In this document: one piece after another, positions 27,731 through 39,900 of the stretch
Position numbering within the stretch: position 1 is the first letter of the stretch
Layout of the letters: each line of letters opens with the position of its first letter
Assembly (NCBI RefSeq): GCF_004363725.1
Contig: NZ_SNZF01000004.1
Span: 159,220-223,219 of the forward strand
From: Aquamicrobium defluvii
Lineage (GTDB): Bacteria; Pseudomonadota; Alphaproteobacteria; Rhizobiales; Rhizobiaceae
Direction: 5' to 3'
Length of the DNA stretch: 64,000 bases
Translations under genes and position numbers: made by a program
The notes under the pieces: generated by a model
What the model was told of the DNA's origin: nothing
Seen by the model: the letters and a program-made list of their open reading frames with translations, nothing else
Database searches by the model: none

Positions 27731-29239
27731 CTATTCGGCGGCGTCGGCCGAGGGCGCGGCCTCGTCGGGCGCATTGGGGTCGCCCGGCGCGGTTTCGCAG
27801 CCGAGATCGGGAAAGGCGACGACGCGGTTGTTGTGGAAATCGGTGCGAACCACGATCAGGTCGCGCTCCTCGAAATAGGTGAGAAGCCTGCGGGCACGGC
27901 GCGCCGAATGGGTGCCGTAGGCACGCGCCAGCGTTGCGTCGGAGGGGCAGGGCGCGCCGGTCACGGCAGCCTGCGCCACCATCAGGAATACGCCCTGAAC
28001 GTCGTCGGGCAGGCTTTCTGAAAGCTGGAGCGCCTGCGGCCAGGCTTCGCCGCCGGCGGTCTTGCGGTCCACACCCGCGCGGGCGACGGCGAGGCGTCTG
28101 CGGAAGGCGGCGAGCTGCAGCGGTTCTCCGGCGACGCGGCGGATGCGGCAGCGCACGAGGAAATCCTGATAGAGAACGGCGTCGGTGCGGAAGCCGGCGT
28201 CGGGATCTTCGAGGATTTCCTTCAGGACGGTGTCGATGCCCGCCTCGCGCTCGGCTTCGTCGATTTCGGGGAACATGGGCTCCACCGGCGGCGGCATGGG
28301 CGCGGGCTGGGGGCGCGCAAGCTGAGCCATCAGGTCGGCGGTGGGGATGGGCTGCGGCGCGGGCCTGCGCACCGGCATGCGGGCTTCTTCCGGCCCCGGC
28401 GTGAAGACGAGATCGGCGACGTCCTCGGGCTTTTCCGGCAGCGGCATCAGTTTCGGGCTGACCGAGCGGGCCGAGGTCTCGACGCTGCCGATGGTGACCG
28501 GCAGCGGCCTGCGCGACATGGCGGGCCCCAGCGCCACGAAACAGCCGCGCGCGAGGTCGCGGAACATTTCCGCCTGCCGCCGCTCCATGCCCAGAAGATC
28601 GGCGGCGCGGGCCATGTCGATGTCGAGGAAGGTGCGCCCCATGAGGAAGTTGGAGGCTTCCGCGGCGACGTTCTTGGCCAGCTTGGCCAGTCGCTGGGTG
28701 GCGATGACGCCGGCCAGGCCGCGCTTGCGGCCGCGGCACATCAGATTGGTCATGGCGGCGAGCGAGATGCGGCGCGCCTCGTCGGACACCTCGCCGGCGG
28801 CGGCGGGCGCGAAGAGCTGCGCCTCGTCCACCACGACAAGGACCGGATACCAGTGTTCGCGCTCGGCATCGAACATGCCGCCAAGGAAGGCGGCTGCGGC
28901 GCGCATCTGCTGATCGACGTCCAGCCCTTCCAGATTGAGCACGGCGGAAACGCGATGCTGGCGGATGCGGCCGGCGATCCGGGTCAGCTCGGCCTCGGTG
29001 CGCTGCGCATCGACCACCACATGGCCGAACCTGTCGGCCAGCGTGACGAAGTCGCCTTCCGGATCGATCACGCATTGCTGCACCCAGGGCGCGCTCTGTT
29101 CCAGCAGGCGGCGCAACAGGTGCGACTTGCCGGAGCCCGAATTGCCCTGCACGAGCAACCGGGTGGCCAGCAGTTCCTCAAGATCGATCATGGCCGGCTT
29201 CCCGGGGGAGGCCGTTCCCATGTCAATGTCGACTCTCAT
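27731..29239 (-). CDS. HerA-like/DUF853-type ATPase
   Basis: 502 residues. Walker A GNSGSGKS at 32-39 and Walker B VLVVVDEAQ at about 145-153 are followed by sensor-type LMCRGRKRGLAGVIATQR, as in HerA/FtsK-like hexameric ATPases. The C-terminal half is a Pro-rich linker and a helical domain. Related archaeal HerA works with NurA in DNA end processing; no NurA-like nuclease is adjacent, so that role is not supported here. Divergent from soxB. Confidence 0.82.
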   Translation of the reverse strand: MRVDIDMGTASPGKPAMIDLEELLATRLLVQGNSGSGKSHLLRRLLEQSAPWVQQCVIDPEGDFVTLADRFGHVVVDAQRTEAELTRIAGRIRQHRVSAVLNLEGLDVDQQMRAAAAFLGGMFDAEREHWYPVLVVVDEAQLFAPAAAGEVSDEARRISLAAMTNLMCRGRKRGLAGVIATQRLAKLAKNVAAEASNFLMGRTFLDIDMARAADLLGMERRQAEMFRDLARGCFVALGPAMSRRPLPVTIGSVETSARSVSPKLMPLPEKPEDVADLVFTPGPEEARMPVRRPAPQPIPTADLMAQLARPQPAPMPPPVEPMFPEIDEAEREAGIDTVLKEILEDPDAGFRTDAVLYQDFLVRCRIRRVAGEPLQLAAFRRRLAVARAGVDRKTAGGEAWPQALQLSESLPDDVQGVFLMVAQAAVTGAPCPSDATLARAYGTHSARRARRLLTYFEERDLIVVRTDFHNNRVVAFPDLGCETAPGDPNAPDEAAPSADAAE

Positions 29240-29454
29240 TGCAGCTCCTTGTACGGGCGCTTTACCATCCCGGCGCCCCGGTTGCGAAGCCGTGCGGGGC
29301 GATACCCACAGGCGCGGTTCGCCGCAGCCGGATACGGCGTATATAGCGCCAGGCTTCGTCGCAAACAGCGCATGGGTGGCCGGGTGGTTTGGCTAGTGAT
29401 AAGAAAAGGCATCGGCGTCGGGGATGTTGCCGCTCAATCGCGAGGCGTGGGAAC
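29240..29454. other. divergent intergenic region HerA-like/soxB
   Basis: About 215 nt between diverging genes, no gene seen. A short AT-rich patch near 29393-29407 (TAGTGATAAGAAAAG) may hold the soxB -10 element; no clear -35 precedes it. Confidence 0.35.
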
Positions 29455-30708
29455 GTGAAGAAATACTCGGTATTCGCCATTGCGCGGGAAGCGATGCGCG
29501 GCCACAGGGGCTGGGAACAGCAATGGACCTCGCCGGAGCCGAAGGCGGAATACGATGTCGTTATCGTGGGGGCCGGCGGGCATGGGCTGGGCACGGCCTA
29601 TTATCTCGCCAAAGAGCACGGCATCACCAATGTCGCGGTTCTGGAGAAGGGCTGGCTCGGCGGCGGCAATACGGGCCGCAACACCACCATCATCCGTTCC
29701 AACTATCTCTATGACGAATCGGCCGGCATCTACGACCATGCGCTGAAGCTGTGGGACGGGCTTTCGCAGGACCTGAATTACAATGTCATGTACTCGGCGC
29801 GCGGCGTCATGATGCTGGCGCACAATGTCCATGACGTGCAGTCGCTGAAGCGCCATGTCCATGCCAACCGGCTGAACGGCATCGACAACGAATGGCTGAC
29901 GCCGGAGCAGGCGAAGGACTATTGCCCGCCGCTCAACATATCGCGCGACGCGCGCTATCCCGTGGTCGGAGCCTCGTTGCAGCGGCGCGGCGGCACCGCG
30001 CGCCACGACGCGGTGGCGTGGGGATATGCGCGCGGCGCGTCGGCGCGGGGCGTCCACATCATCCAGAACTGCGAGGTCACGGGCATCAGGCGTGGGCCAA
30101 ACGGGGCGGTGACGGGCGTCGAAACTTCGCGCGGTTTCATCGGCGCGAAGAAGATCGGCGTGGTCGCGGCCGGCAACACCTCCGTTGTCATGAGCATGGC
30201 CGGTGTGCGCATGCCGCTGGAAAGCTATCCGTTGCAGGCGCTGGTGTCGGAGCCGGTCAAGCCGGTGGTGCCCTGCGTGGTGATGTCCAATACGGTGCAT
30301 GCCTACATATCGCAGTCCGACAAGGGCGAACTGGTGATCGGGGCGGGAACCGACCAGTACACCTCCTATTCGCAAGCTGGAGGTCTGCACATCCTCGAAC
30401 ATACGCTCGATGCGATCTGCGAGATGTTCCCGGTGTTCACCCGCATGAAGATGTTGCGTTCCTGGGGCGGCATTGTCGACGTGACGCCCGACCGTTCGCC
30501 GATTCTGGCGAAGACGCCGGTCGGGGGGCTTTACGTGAACTGCGGCTGGGGCACCGGCGGCTTCAAGGCGACGCCCGGTTCGGCGCATGTCTTCGCCCAC
30601 ACCATCGCGCGCGACGAGCCACATCCGATCAATGCGCCGTTCACGCTTGATCGCTTCCGCACCGGCCGGCTGATCGACGAAGCGGCGGCTGCCGCCGTGG
30701 CGCATTGA
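29455..30708 (+). CDS. soxB: sarcosine oxidase subunit beta
   Basis: 417 residues, the usual SoxB length. The N-terminal Rossmann motif [17 protein letters not shown] binds [17 protein letters not shown] and the C-terminal [14 protein letters not shown] complete the D-amino-acid-oxidase fold. SoxB demethylates sarcosine at a noncovalent FAD and covalent FMN interface with SoxA. GTG at 29455 with GAGG upstream gives the family N-terminus [17 protein letters not shown]. It leads soxB-soxD-soxA-soxG. Confidence 0.96.
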   Translation: MKKYSVFAIAREAMRGHRGWEQQWTSPEPKAEYDVVIVGAGGHGLGTAYYLAKEHGITNVAVLEKGWLGGGNTGRNTTIIRSNYLYDESAGIYDHALKLWDGLSQDLNYNVMYSARGVMMLAHNVHDVQSLKRHVHANRLNGIDNEWLTPEQAKDYCPPLNISRDARYPVVGASLQRRGGTARHDAVAWGYARGASARGVHIIQNCEVTGIRRGPNGAVTGVETSRGFIGAKKIGVVAAGNTSVVMSMAGVRMPLESYPLQALVSEPVKPVVPCVVMSNTVHAYISQSDKGELVIGAGTDQYTSYSQAGGLHILEHTLDAICEMFPVFTRMKMLRSWGGIVDVTPDRSPILAKTPVGGLYVNCGWGTGGFKATPGSAHVFAHTIARDEPHPINAPFTLDRFRTGRLIDEAAAAAVAH

Positions 30709-30718
30709 GGGGGACATC

Positions 30719-31009
30719 ATGCTTTTGATCCGCTGCCCCTATTGCGAAGAAGAACGCCCGGAGATCGAGTTCCGGCATGCGGGCGAGGCCCATGTGGCGC
30801 GCCCGTCCGACATCGCTTCCATAAGCGACGAGGAGTTCGAGGCATTTTTCTTCATCCGCGCCAATACGCGCGGCACGGTTTATGAGCGCTGGCGGCATGT
30901 GAATGGCTGCGCCCGTTTCTTCAACGCGGTGCGCGATTCGGTAAGCGACCGCTTCATCATGACCTACAAGGCCGGCGATCCGAAGCCGAAGAAGCTGCCG
31001 GGAGTGTAA
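30719..31009 (+). CDS. soxD: sarcosine oxidase subunit delta
   Basis: 96 residues. Zinc ligands Cys6 and Cys9 (CPYC) plus His60 and Cys64 (RHVNGCARFF) fit the family zinc site. The core DSVSDRFIMTYKAGDPKPK is conserved. It is a small structural subunit of the heterotetramer. soxA starts 3 nt after its stop. Confidence 0.96.
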   Translation: MLLIRCPYCEEERPEIEFRHAGEAHVARPSDIASISDEEFEAFFFIRANTRGTVYERWRHVNGCARFFNAVRDSVSDRFIMTYKAGDPKPKKLPGV

Positions 31010-31012
31010 TAA

Positions 31013-33998
31013 ATGGCCGAATCGTTCCGCCTTCCGGGCAGGGGCCGTCTCGCGCAGGCCAGAACCGCGCGCTTCACCTTCGATGGCAAAAGCTACAGCG
31101 GCGTGGCCGGCGATACGCTGGCATCGGCCCTTCTGGCCAACGGCATCCATCTGGTCGGCCGCTCGTTCAAGTATCACCGGCCGCGCGGCATCCTCTCTGC
31201 GGGCGCGGAGGAGCCCAATGCGCTGGTCGGCATCCATCGCGACGCCTCGCGCAAGACGCCAAACGTGCGCGCCACCGTGCAGGAGCTCTATGACGGGCTG
31301 ACCGCCGTGTCGCAGAACCGCTGGCCGTCGCTCGGCTTCGATGTGGGCGCGGTCAACGATCTTGCGTCGCCGTTCTTTTCGGCCGGTTTCTATTACAAGA
31401 CCTTCATGTGGCCGAAGGCGGCGTGGAAGTCGCTCTACGAGCCGTTCATCCGCTCCGCAGCCGGTCTCGGCGTGGCGCCGGACCAGCCCGATCCCGATCA
31501 CTATGCCGCGCGTTTCGCCCATTGCGAGGTGCTGGTTCTGGGTGGCGGTGCGGCAGGACTCGCGGCGGCTCTTGCCGCGGCGGAATCCGGTCTGCGCGTC
31601 ATCATCTGCGACGAACAGGCCGAACTCGGCGGCTCGCTGCGCTTCGAAAGCGGGGCGGCCATAGATGGCCAGAATGGCTGGGACTGGGCACAGGCGGCGG
31701 CGGCCAGGCTGGCGGCGATGGACAATGTGCGGGTGCTGACCCGCACAACCGCATTCGGATACTATCTTCAGAATTTCGTCGCGCTGGCGGAAAGAGTGAG
31801 CGACCATCTGTCCAGTCCCGGCGATCTGCCGCGCGAGCGGCTGTGGCAGGTGCGGGCAAAGCGGGTTGTGCTCGCCACCGGCTCCATCGAGCGCCACATG
31901 GTGTTTCCGGACAACGACCGTCCCGGCGTGATGCTTGCTTCGGCGGCGCGCACCTATCTCAATCACTACGGCGTGGCGGTGGGCCGCAATGTCGGTGTCT
32001 ACACCGCCAATGACAGCGCCTATGCCGGGGCTATCGACCTGAAGAGGGCCGGGGTGAACGTGGCCGCGATCGTCGACCTGCGCGACAATCCTTCCGGGCC
32101 GATGGTCGATGAAGCCCGCGCGCTCGGCATCGAAATCCATGGCGGGCGTGGCGTGGTGCGCGTGGGCGGGCGTTTGCGCGTCAGTTCCATCACCGTGAAG
32201 CCAAGGACCGGAGGGGATGGTGAGCGCACGATTGCGGTCGATGCGCTTCTGGTGTCGGCCGGCTGGACGCCGTCGGTGCATCTGTTCTCGCAGTCGCGCG
32301 GCAAGGTGGCCTTCAACGACGAGGTGAAGCGCTTCCTGCCCGGCACCTATACGCAGGACTGCATCTCGGTTGGCGCCTGCAACGGCACGGACGGCCTGGC
32401 CGCCACCATCGACGAGGCCTATGCGGCGGGCGCGAAGGCTGCAAGGGAAGCCGGAGGCAAGGCAGGCAAGGCTGCGAAGCCGAAGGTGGAAGGCAGCGAG
32501 AACTGGTCGCGCGGCATGCTGGGGGCCGGACCCGGCGCGGAAGCCGGCACCACGGTCAAGGCGTTCGTGGATTTCCAGAACGACGTGACGGCCAAGGATA
32601 TCCGTCAGGCGGTTCGCGAGGGGATGCAATCCATCGAGCATGTCAAGCGGTTCACCACCAACGGCATGGCGACCGATCAGGGCAAGACCTCGAACATGCA
32701 CGGTCTGGCCATCGCCGCCGAGGAGCTTGGCAAGGCCATACCGGAAGTCGGACTGACGACGTTCCGCGCGCCCTATACGCCGGTGACCTTCGGCACCATC
32801 GTCGGCCATGCGCGCGGAAAACTGTTCGAACCGACGCGCCGTACCCCAATGCATGGCTGGGCCGAGCGCAACGGCGCGGTGTTCGAGGATGTCGGCCAGT
32901 GGAAGCGCGCCTGGTATTTCCCTCAGCGTGGCGAGGACATGCATGCCGCCGTCAACCGCGAATGCGTGACGGTTCGCAAGAGCGCCGGCCTGTTCGATGC
33001 ATCGACGCTGGGCAAGATCGAGGTGGTGGGGCCGGATGCCGCCGCCTTCATGGAACTCATGTACACCAATCCGTGGCAGAAGCTGGAAGCCGGCCGTTGC
33101 CGCTACGGCGTGATGCTGCGCGAGGACGGTTTCATCTATGACGATGGCGTGGTCGGGCGGTTGGCCGAAGACCGCTTCCATGTGACGACGACCACCGGCG
33201 GGGCAGCCCGCGTCATGAACCACATGGAGGACTATCTCCAGACCGAGTTCCCGCATCTGAAGGTTTGGCTGACCTCGATTTCCGAACAATGGGCGGTGAT
33301 CGCCGTGCAGGGGCCGAAGAGCCGCGACATCATTGCACCGCTGGTCGAAGGCATCGACCTTTCCGACGAGGCCATGCCGCATATGTCGGTGCGCGAGGGC
33401 AGGATCTGCGGCGTGCCGACGCGGCTGTTCCGCATGTCGTTCTCCGGCGAGCGCGGCTTCGAGGTGAACGTGCCGGCAGACTATGGCGAGGCGGTCTGGG
33501 AGGCGTTGTGGGCACAAGGGCAGAAGCACGATGCCTGCGCCTACGGCACCGAGACCATGCACGTGCTGCGGGCAGAGAAAGGCTACATCATCGTCGGCCA
33601 GGACACGGACGGCACGGTGACGCCGAACGACGCCGGCCTCGACTGGGCGGTGGGCAAGAAGAAGGCCGATTTCGTCGGCATACGCGGTCTGAAGCGGCCC
33701 GATCTGGTGGCCGAGGGGCGCAGGCAGCTCGTCGGCCTCAGGACCCGCGATCCCGATGTGGTGCTGGAAGAGGGCGCGCAGATCGTCGCCGATCCGAAGC
33801 AGCCGGTGCCGATGAAGATGATCGGCCACGTCACCTCCAGCTACTGGTCGGAAAATTGCGGTCGTTCCATCGCGCTGGCGCTGGTCGAAGGCGGACGCAA
33901 GCGCATGGGCGAAACGCTTTACGTGCCCATGCCGGACCGCACCATCGAGGTGGAGGTTACCGGCATGGTGTTCTTCGACGAGAAGGGGGAGCGCCTCA

Positions 33999-34006
<8 letters not shown>
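31013..34006 (+). CDS. soxA: sarcosine oxidase subunit alpha
   Basis: 997 residues. Domain order: N-terminal 2Fe-2S-like fold that has lost the cluster cysteines (about 15-105, TFDGKSYSGVAGDTLASALL); an NAD-binding Rossmann domain (VLVLGGGAAGLAAALAAA at about 172); a linker; and C-terminal GcvT-like tetrahydrofolate-binding domains from about 610. It receives the methylene group and can deliver 5,10-methylene-THF. It overlaps soxG by 8 nt. Confidence 0.96.
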
Positions 34007-34878
<872 letters not shown>

Positions 34879-34970
34879 GCTCGCGGCCTGAAATCCGGAC
34901 TTGAAACAGTATCATGTCGCGACAACGGGCGGCTATCCGCCTGGACGCCGCCCCTGCCGCCTCGTGCAGC

Positions 34971-35207
34971 TCAAAGACCGGGCACGAACGGATTCACATC
35001 AATGCCGAGGCGCGGTCCCGCGGTCTTGCCTTCGCCGGCATTCTTGCTGATCGAGCCGGTGCTGGCGCAATCGACCTTCACCTTCTTGCCCGTCGTCTGA
35101 TCGACGGCAATGCATGTGGCGGGGGAGTTCTGTGCGAGCTGGGGTGCGGCTACGCCGGCGCCGGACAGGGCGAGCAGGGCGGCAAGCGCAACTATGGCGG
35201 TCTTCAT
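34971..35207 (-). CDS. small secreted protein with one cysteine pair
   Basis: 78 residues from ATG 35207. A clean signal peptide (MKTAIVALAALLALSGAGVAA) precedes a mature part of about 57 residues with two Cys (TCIAVDQTTGKKVKVDCAST) that can form one disulfide, then a Gly/Pro-rich tail. I do not recognise the family. Its upstream region carries three copies of a palindromic motif, implying specific regulation. Confidence 0.62.
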   Translation of the reverse strand: MKTAIVALAALLALSGAGVAAPQLAQNSPATCIAVDQTTGKKVKVDCASTGSISKNAGEGKTAGPRLGIDVNPFVPGL

Positions 35208-35223
35208 ATCCTTCTCCAATTGT

Positions 35224-35298
35224 CGTACGTGTATTTTATGGCGTACATGTACATAATTTGAGAGAGGGATTCAAGATGTTTTCGTACATGTACGAAAA
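35224..35298. promoter_or_regulatory. three palindromic operator-like sites upstream of the small secreted protein
   Basis: CGTACRTGTA occurs at 35224, 35242 and 35283. The third sits in a perfect 20-bp palindrome TTTTCGTACATGTACGAAAA (35279-35298). Centres are 18 and 41 bp apart. The block is AT-rich compared with its surroundings and lies 17-91 nt before the start of the reverse-strand gene at 35207. The form suits a dimeric repressor; the protein is unknown. Confidence 0.55.
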
Positions 35299-35509
35299 TG
35301 TGATCTACGCAGGGAAAACACGACAATCTCCGCCCTGTTGCAGGGAAGCGGAAGGCGTGGGCATCAAAGGGCTGCCGGCGTCTGTTTTTGGCGCAGCGAC
35401 AGTGGAGCGACCGAGCCGGACGGCTATCCGGTTGCACGCATCTTGGCATCAGCGCGTGGACGAGATCGCAGGGGATAAGCCCGCATCGGGTTCTTTCGCC
35501 GGAATGGCC
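35299..35509. other. gene-free intergenic DNA
   Basis: Between the palindromic sites and the repeat. Open frames here are short, overlap on both strands and lack ribosome-binding sites and family features; I find nothing to annotate. Confidence 0.4.
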
Positions 35510-35611
35510 AGAGCGTTTTGCAGCCAGATGGAAACACTTGGCGTCCCACAAATGCAGTAGAAACAGACAGACAGATCGTTTCATCGATTCCGTGAAACGA
35601 TGAAAAGATCT
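35510..35611. repeat. second copy of the 102-nt dispersed repeat
   Basis: Inverted relative to 13991-14092 and about 87% identical over 102 nt without gaps. It includes an internal inverted repeat ATCGTTTCATCG / CGATGAAA-like near its right end. The TetR gene's TAG stop is formed at its right edge. Confidence 0.8.
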
Positions 35612-36320
35612 ATTTCCGCGTCAGCCGGCACAGCCCGCCGGGGTTGTCGCTGAGCGGCTGCACATCCTGTCCTTCCAGCGCCCCGAGGGCGAGATCGCAC
35701 ATGCGCTTCACATAGGCATCGGGGTCGCCGAATTCGTGGAAGGGAAAGGTGATCAGGAGCGAGATGGTGCCGTGGGCAATGCTCCACAGAATGGTTGCGA
35801 TGGCGAAGGGGTCGCCTTTCAGCCTGCCTGCCGCGATGCAGGCCTCGACGCGGCCGAGAAGCGCCAGCATGGCAGGGTTGCTGGCGTCAAGCTCCTCGAA
35901 GGTCATGCCTTCCGGCGGCCTGGTTTTCTCGGTCATGAAGACGATGCGGTACTCATTCGGATTGCCCAGCCCGAAAGCCGCATACTCGGTCATCACCGCG
36001 CGCAGCGCCTCTATCGGATCGTCCGACGTGTTTTCCTCGATGCGGCGTGCAAGGATTGCAAAACGATCTTCGGCCAGCGCCAGCAAAATGTCCTGCTTGT
36101 CGGCGAAGTAGGAGTAGACCGACATCGGCGCATAGCCGACCCGTTTGGCCAGCTTGCGAATGGTCAGGCCATCGTAGCCTTCCTCCTGCACAAGCTTCCG
36201 CGCTGCCTCGATCAGGTCGGATCGAAGCGTTTCCCGGTGCCGTTCGCGCCGTTCCTGCACGGTGAGCGATACGGTCTTCGTTTTGCGAGCGTCCTCCACG
36301 GGTTTGACTATATCCCTCAT
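35610..36320 (-). CDS. TetR/AcrR family regulator
   Basis: 236 residues. The helix-turn-helix at about 50-75 (LTIRKLAKRVGYAPMSVYSYF) follows a basic head; the C-terminal ligand domain matches the TetR_C_33-like group (IVFMTEKTRPPEG, ATILWSIAHGTISLLI). It lies 28 nt downstream of the MaoC gene on the same strand, at the end of the efflux block, and probably represses it. The stop codon comes from the adjacent repeat. Confidence 0.88.
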   Translation of the reverse strand: MRDIVKPVEDARKTKTVSLTVQERRERHRETLRSDLIEAARKLVQEEGYDGLTIRKLAKRVGYAPMSVYSYFADKQDILLALAEDRFAILARRIEENTSDDPIEALRAVMTEYAAFGLGNPNEYRIVFMTEKTRPPEGMTFEELDASNPAMLALLGRVEACIAAGRLKGDPFAIATILWSIAHGTISLLITFPFHEFGDPDAYVKRMCDLALGALEGQDVQPLSDNPGGLCRLTRK

Positions 36321-36348
36321 GTGTCCGGGGGCAAGCCGTGCCGCAACG

Positions 36349-36819
36349 TCAGGCTTCGGGCTCGACGAAGGTCAGGGTCAGCCAGCGCGCGGTGAAGGCG
36401 GGCTTCTTCGAACCCTCGATCTCGACGGTCACATCGTGTGTCACCTGCACCCAGCCGGAAGGTCTGGCCTTGACGTCTGCAAGCACGAACCGGGCGCGGA
36501 TCTGCGAGCCGGTCCTGACCGGCGCCATGAAACGGATCTGGTCGAAGCCATGGTTGACGCCCATCCTGCCCTTTTCCAGCGGCGGCAGCGTCTCGAAGGT
36601 CATGGCCGAGAGCAGCGAGAGCAGCAGGAAGCCATGGGCGATGGTGCCGCCGAAGGGGGTTTCCTGCGCCGCACGCTCCGGGTCGCAATGGATGAACTGA
36701 TGGTCGTCGGTCGCGTCGGCGAACTGGTCGATCATCGTCTGCGTCACGGTGCGCCAGGGCGAGACGCCGACCTCCTTGCCGATGCTGGCCAGAAGCTGGT
36801 CGAGGCTGATCGGTTGCAT
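36349..36819 (-). CDS. MaoC-like (R)-specific enoyl-CoA hydratase
   Basis: 156 residues of a single hot-dog fold. The hydratase active-site pair Asp and His is in ATDDHQFIHCDPERA, and the overhang GGTIAHGFLLLSLL is present. Members hydrate trans-2-enoyl-CoA to (R)-3-hydroxyacyl-CoA for PHA synthesis or beta-oxidation variants. It is lodged between the RND pump and the TetR gene, an unusual setting for a metabolic enzyme. Confidence 0.88.
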   Translation of the reverse strand: MQPISLDQLLASIGKEVGVSPWRTVTQTMIDQFADATDDHQFIHCDPERAAQETPFGGTIAHGFLLLSLLSAMTFETLPPLEKGRMGVNHGFDQIRFMAPVRTGSQIRARFVLADVKARPSGWVQVTHDVTVEIEGSKKPAFTARWLTLTFVEPEA

Positions 36820-36930
36820 GATGGCCGCTTCTCCTGATGCCCGGATGCCGTGATGGTTCGGGCAGGAGCAATACAGGGCCGTGCCGGCCCTGTCACCCGC
36901 GCAATGGATGCCGGTGGGGAAAGGGCCTGC

Positions 36931-39900
36931 CTATTCGGCCGGCTCCATATCGGTGTAGGCGGCTTCCTCCAGCTCACGGCGCAGGCGGTTCTGTTCCTCC
37001 ACCTTCGGGATGACGAAGCGGCCGAGCAGCAGATAGGCGACCGGCGTGAGGAAGAGGGTGGAAACGGTCGCGAGGCCGAGACCGCCGACGATGACCCAGC
37101 CCAGCGCAATGCGCGCCTCGGCGCCGGCGCCGCTGGCCAGAACGAGAGGCAGGCCGCCCAGCACCGTGCAGATCATGGTCATCATCACCGGGCGCAGGCG
37201 CACATTGGCCGCTTCCTCGATGGCCTGCCGGACATTGGCCCCGCGGTCGCGCAGCTGGTTGGCGAACTCCACGATGAGAATGCCGTTCTTGGCCATCACG
37301 CCCACCAGAAGCACGAGGCCGATCTGGCTGTAGGCGTTGAGGCTGGTGCCGGTGAGGATCAGCGCGAAGATGGCGCAGGCGAGCCCCAGCGGAACGGTCG
37401 CCATGATGATGATGGCGGAGACGAAGCTTTCGAACTGCGCCGCCAGCACCAGAAGGATGATGATCAGCGCGAAGCCGAACACGGTAAGCATTCCTGTGTT
37501 GGTTTCGCCAAGCGTCGCCGCCTCGGCCAGCGGAAGCAGGCGGGTGCCGGGCGGCATGAGATCGGCAGCGATGCGCTGCGCTTCCGCATAGGCATCGCCC
37601 AGCGCGAAGTCGGAACGCAGGCCGGTGGTGATCGCGACCGAGGCTTGCCGCTGCTCGCGCGTCAGGGTCGGCGGCACCGCCTTTTCCGTCAGCGTGGCGA
37701 TGGTGGACATCGGGACGAAGCGGCCGTCGCCTGTCTTGAGGAAGATGTTTTCCAGATCTGTCGGATCGTTGATCGGACTGGTGGTCGACACCAGCTTCAC
37801 GCCGAAGGCTCGGTCGCCGATATAGACGTCGCCGATGTCGTTGCCGTCGAGCATCGCCTGGAGCGTGTTGGCGAGCCCGGTGATGTCGATGCCGAGATCG
37901 GAGGCGCGTTCGCGATCTATGGAAACGGAAAGCTGCGGCTGCGACGGATCGATCGAAAGACGCGGCTGCTCGAAGCGCGGGTCCTGCTCCAGCGCGGCGA
38001 TGATGCGGTCGGCCGTCTCGCTCAGCTTCGAGCGGTCGTTGCCGGTCAGGGCGAATTGCAGGCCGTTGCCCGCGCCGCGGATGCCGAGGCTGTTCGGCTG
38101 CACGGGAAAGACGCGCACGGCAGGCATCTGCCGGGTGTACGAGCTGATCTCCGACCAGATCTGCTGCTGGGTACGGGTGCGGTTTTCCCATGGCGCAAGG
38201 GTGATCACCATGAAGCCGCTGTTGTAGTTGCCGCTGTTGCCGGCGAACTGGAAGGTGCTTTCGATCTCGCCCGAACGGCGCATCGGCTCGATCAGGTCCT
38301 CGATGGCGCGCATCTGCGCGGCCGTATATTCGAGGCTCACCCCCTGCGGGGCGCTGACGCGCAGCAGGACCGCCGAGCGGTCCTCGGTCGGGGTCAGTTC
38401 CTGCCGGATCGTGCCGAAGAGGACAACGGCCAGGCCGGCGAACAGAGCCGCTGCGAGGACGACGAGCCAGGGCGCGTTGAGGCAGGCACTGAGGAAGCGC
38501 TTGTAGAGCGCGGCGAGCTTCGCGCCGATACGGCTGCCGATGCCGGTTCCGCCTTCGCGATGCAAAGATGCGGAGGTGAGCATGCGCGAGGCGAGCATCG
38601 GGCACAGCGTCAGCGCCACCACACCGGACAGGAGCACTGCAATGGCCAGAACGAAGCCGAACTCGCGGAACAGGCCGCCGGTCTGGCCCGGCATGAAGGA
38701 AATCGGCACGAACACCGCGACCAGCGTGGCGGTCGTGGCGACCACGGCGAAGAACACCTCCTGCGTGCCGAGAACGGCGGCCGCACGGGGGCCGAGGCCC
38801 TGGTTGCGGCGGCGCACGATGTTCTCCAGCACCACGATGGCGTCGTCGACGACGAGGCCGGTGGCCAGCACCAGCGCCAGCAGTGTGAGGATGTTGATGG
38901 AGAACCCGGCAAGATAGATGGCGGCGATGGTGCCGATCATGGCAACCGGCATGGAGAGACCGGGAATCAAGGTGGCGCGCCAGTCGAGCAGGAAGGCGTA
39001 GATGACGATCAGAACGATGGAGACGGCAAGCACCAGCGCGATCTCGACTTCATGAACCGCGCCGTTGACGAACACCGCATCGTCCGAGGTGATCTTGATG
39101 GTCATGCCTTCCGGCAGGTTCTGCTGGATGGTCCGGACCGCAGCCTTGACGCCTTCGGAAATGTCGAGCGTGTTGGATTCGGCGGCGCGGACGATGCCGA
39201 TGCCAATGCCGGATTTGCCGTCGGAGCGCAGCATGCTCTGCCCGATGTCGGGGCCGAGCGTCACGGTCGCCACGTCGCCGATGCGGGTGCTGCCGTCGAT
39301 GTAGAGCTGCTCGAAGGCTTCCGGCGTGTTGACCTCGGCGGTGGTGCGCACGATCAGGTTCTGGTCGCTGGTGGTGATGGAGCCGGCCGGCTTGTCGAAC
39401 GCCACGGAGGCCAGCGTGCGGCGCAGGTCCGCCACCGTATAGCCGAGGCTGGCGAGCCGTGCCTGATTGACGTCGATGCGGAATATCTTTTCCCGGTCGC
39501 CATAGACCTGCACGTCGGCGACACCCGGAACGGCGGCCAGCGCATCCTCGATCTGATCTTCGACGATGACCGTCATGTCCTCGACGGTCATGTTGTCCGA
39601 GGTGACGGCCAGCCGCATGACGGCTTCCGCATTGGCGTCGGCCTTCACGATGCGCGGAGCGTCGGCTTCGTCGGGCAGCTGGTTGGCGACGCGCGATACG
39701 GCGTCGCGCACATCGGAAGCCGCGACGTTGAGGTCGACGCCATCGTTGAACTCGATGGTGACGCGGCTGGAACCGTATGAGGAGCGCGAGGAGATCGATT
39801 TCACACCCGAGACGCGCGCAACCGCGCCTTCGATGATGTCTGTCATCTCGCGGTCCACCGTTTCGGCGGCGGCGCCGGTGAAACTGGTGTTGACCGAGAT

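Noticed and set aside
27597..29075. 492-codon open frame on the reverse strand
   Set aside because: Same-strand alternate frame of the HerA-like ATPase gene, extremely Arg-rich with no start context.
30641..33829. 1062-codon open frame on the reverse strand
   Set aside because: Antisense to soxA/soxD; His- and Arg-rich with no fold, while soxA matches its family throughout.
35114..35584. overlapping frames around 35.1-35.6 kb as small genes
   Set aside because: They cross the palindromic operator and the dispersed repeat on both strands; the shared peptide with the frame at 13.9-14.2 kb is just the repeat translated.
36850..39780. 976-codon open frame on the forward strand
   Set aside because: Antisense shadow of the RND permease; Gly/Arg/His/Asp-rich and without domain features.
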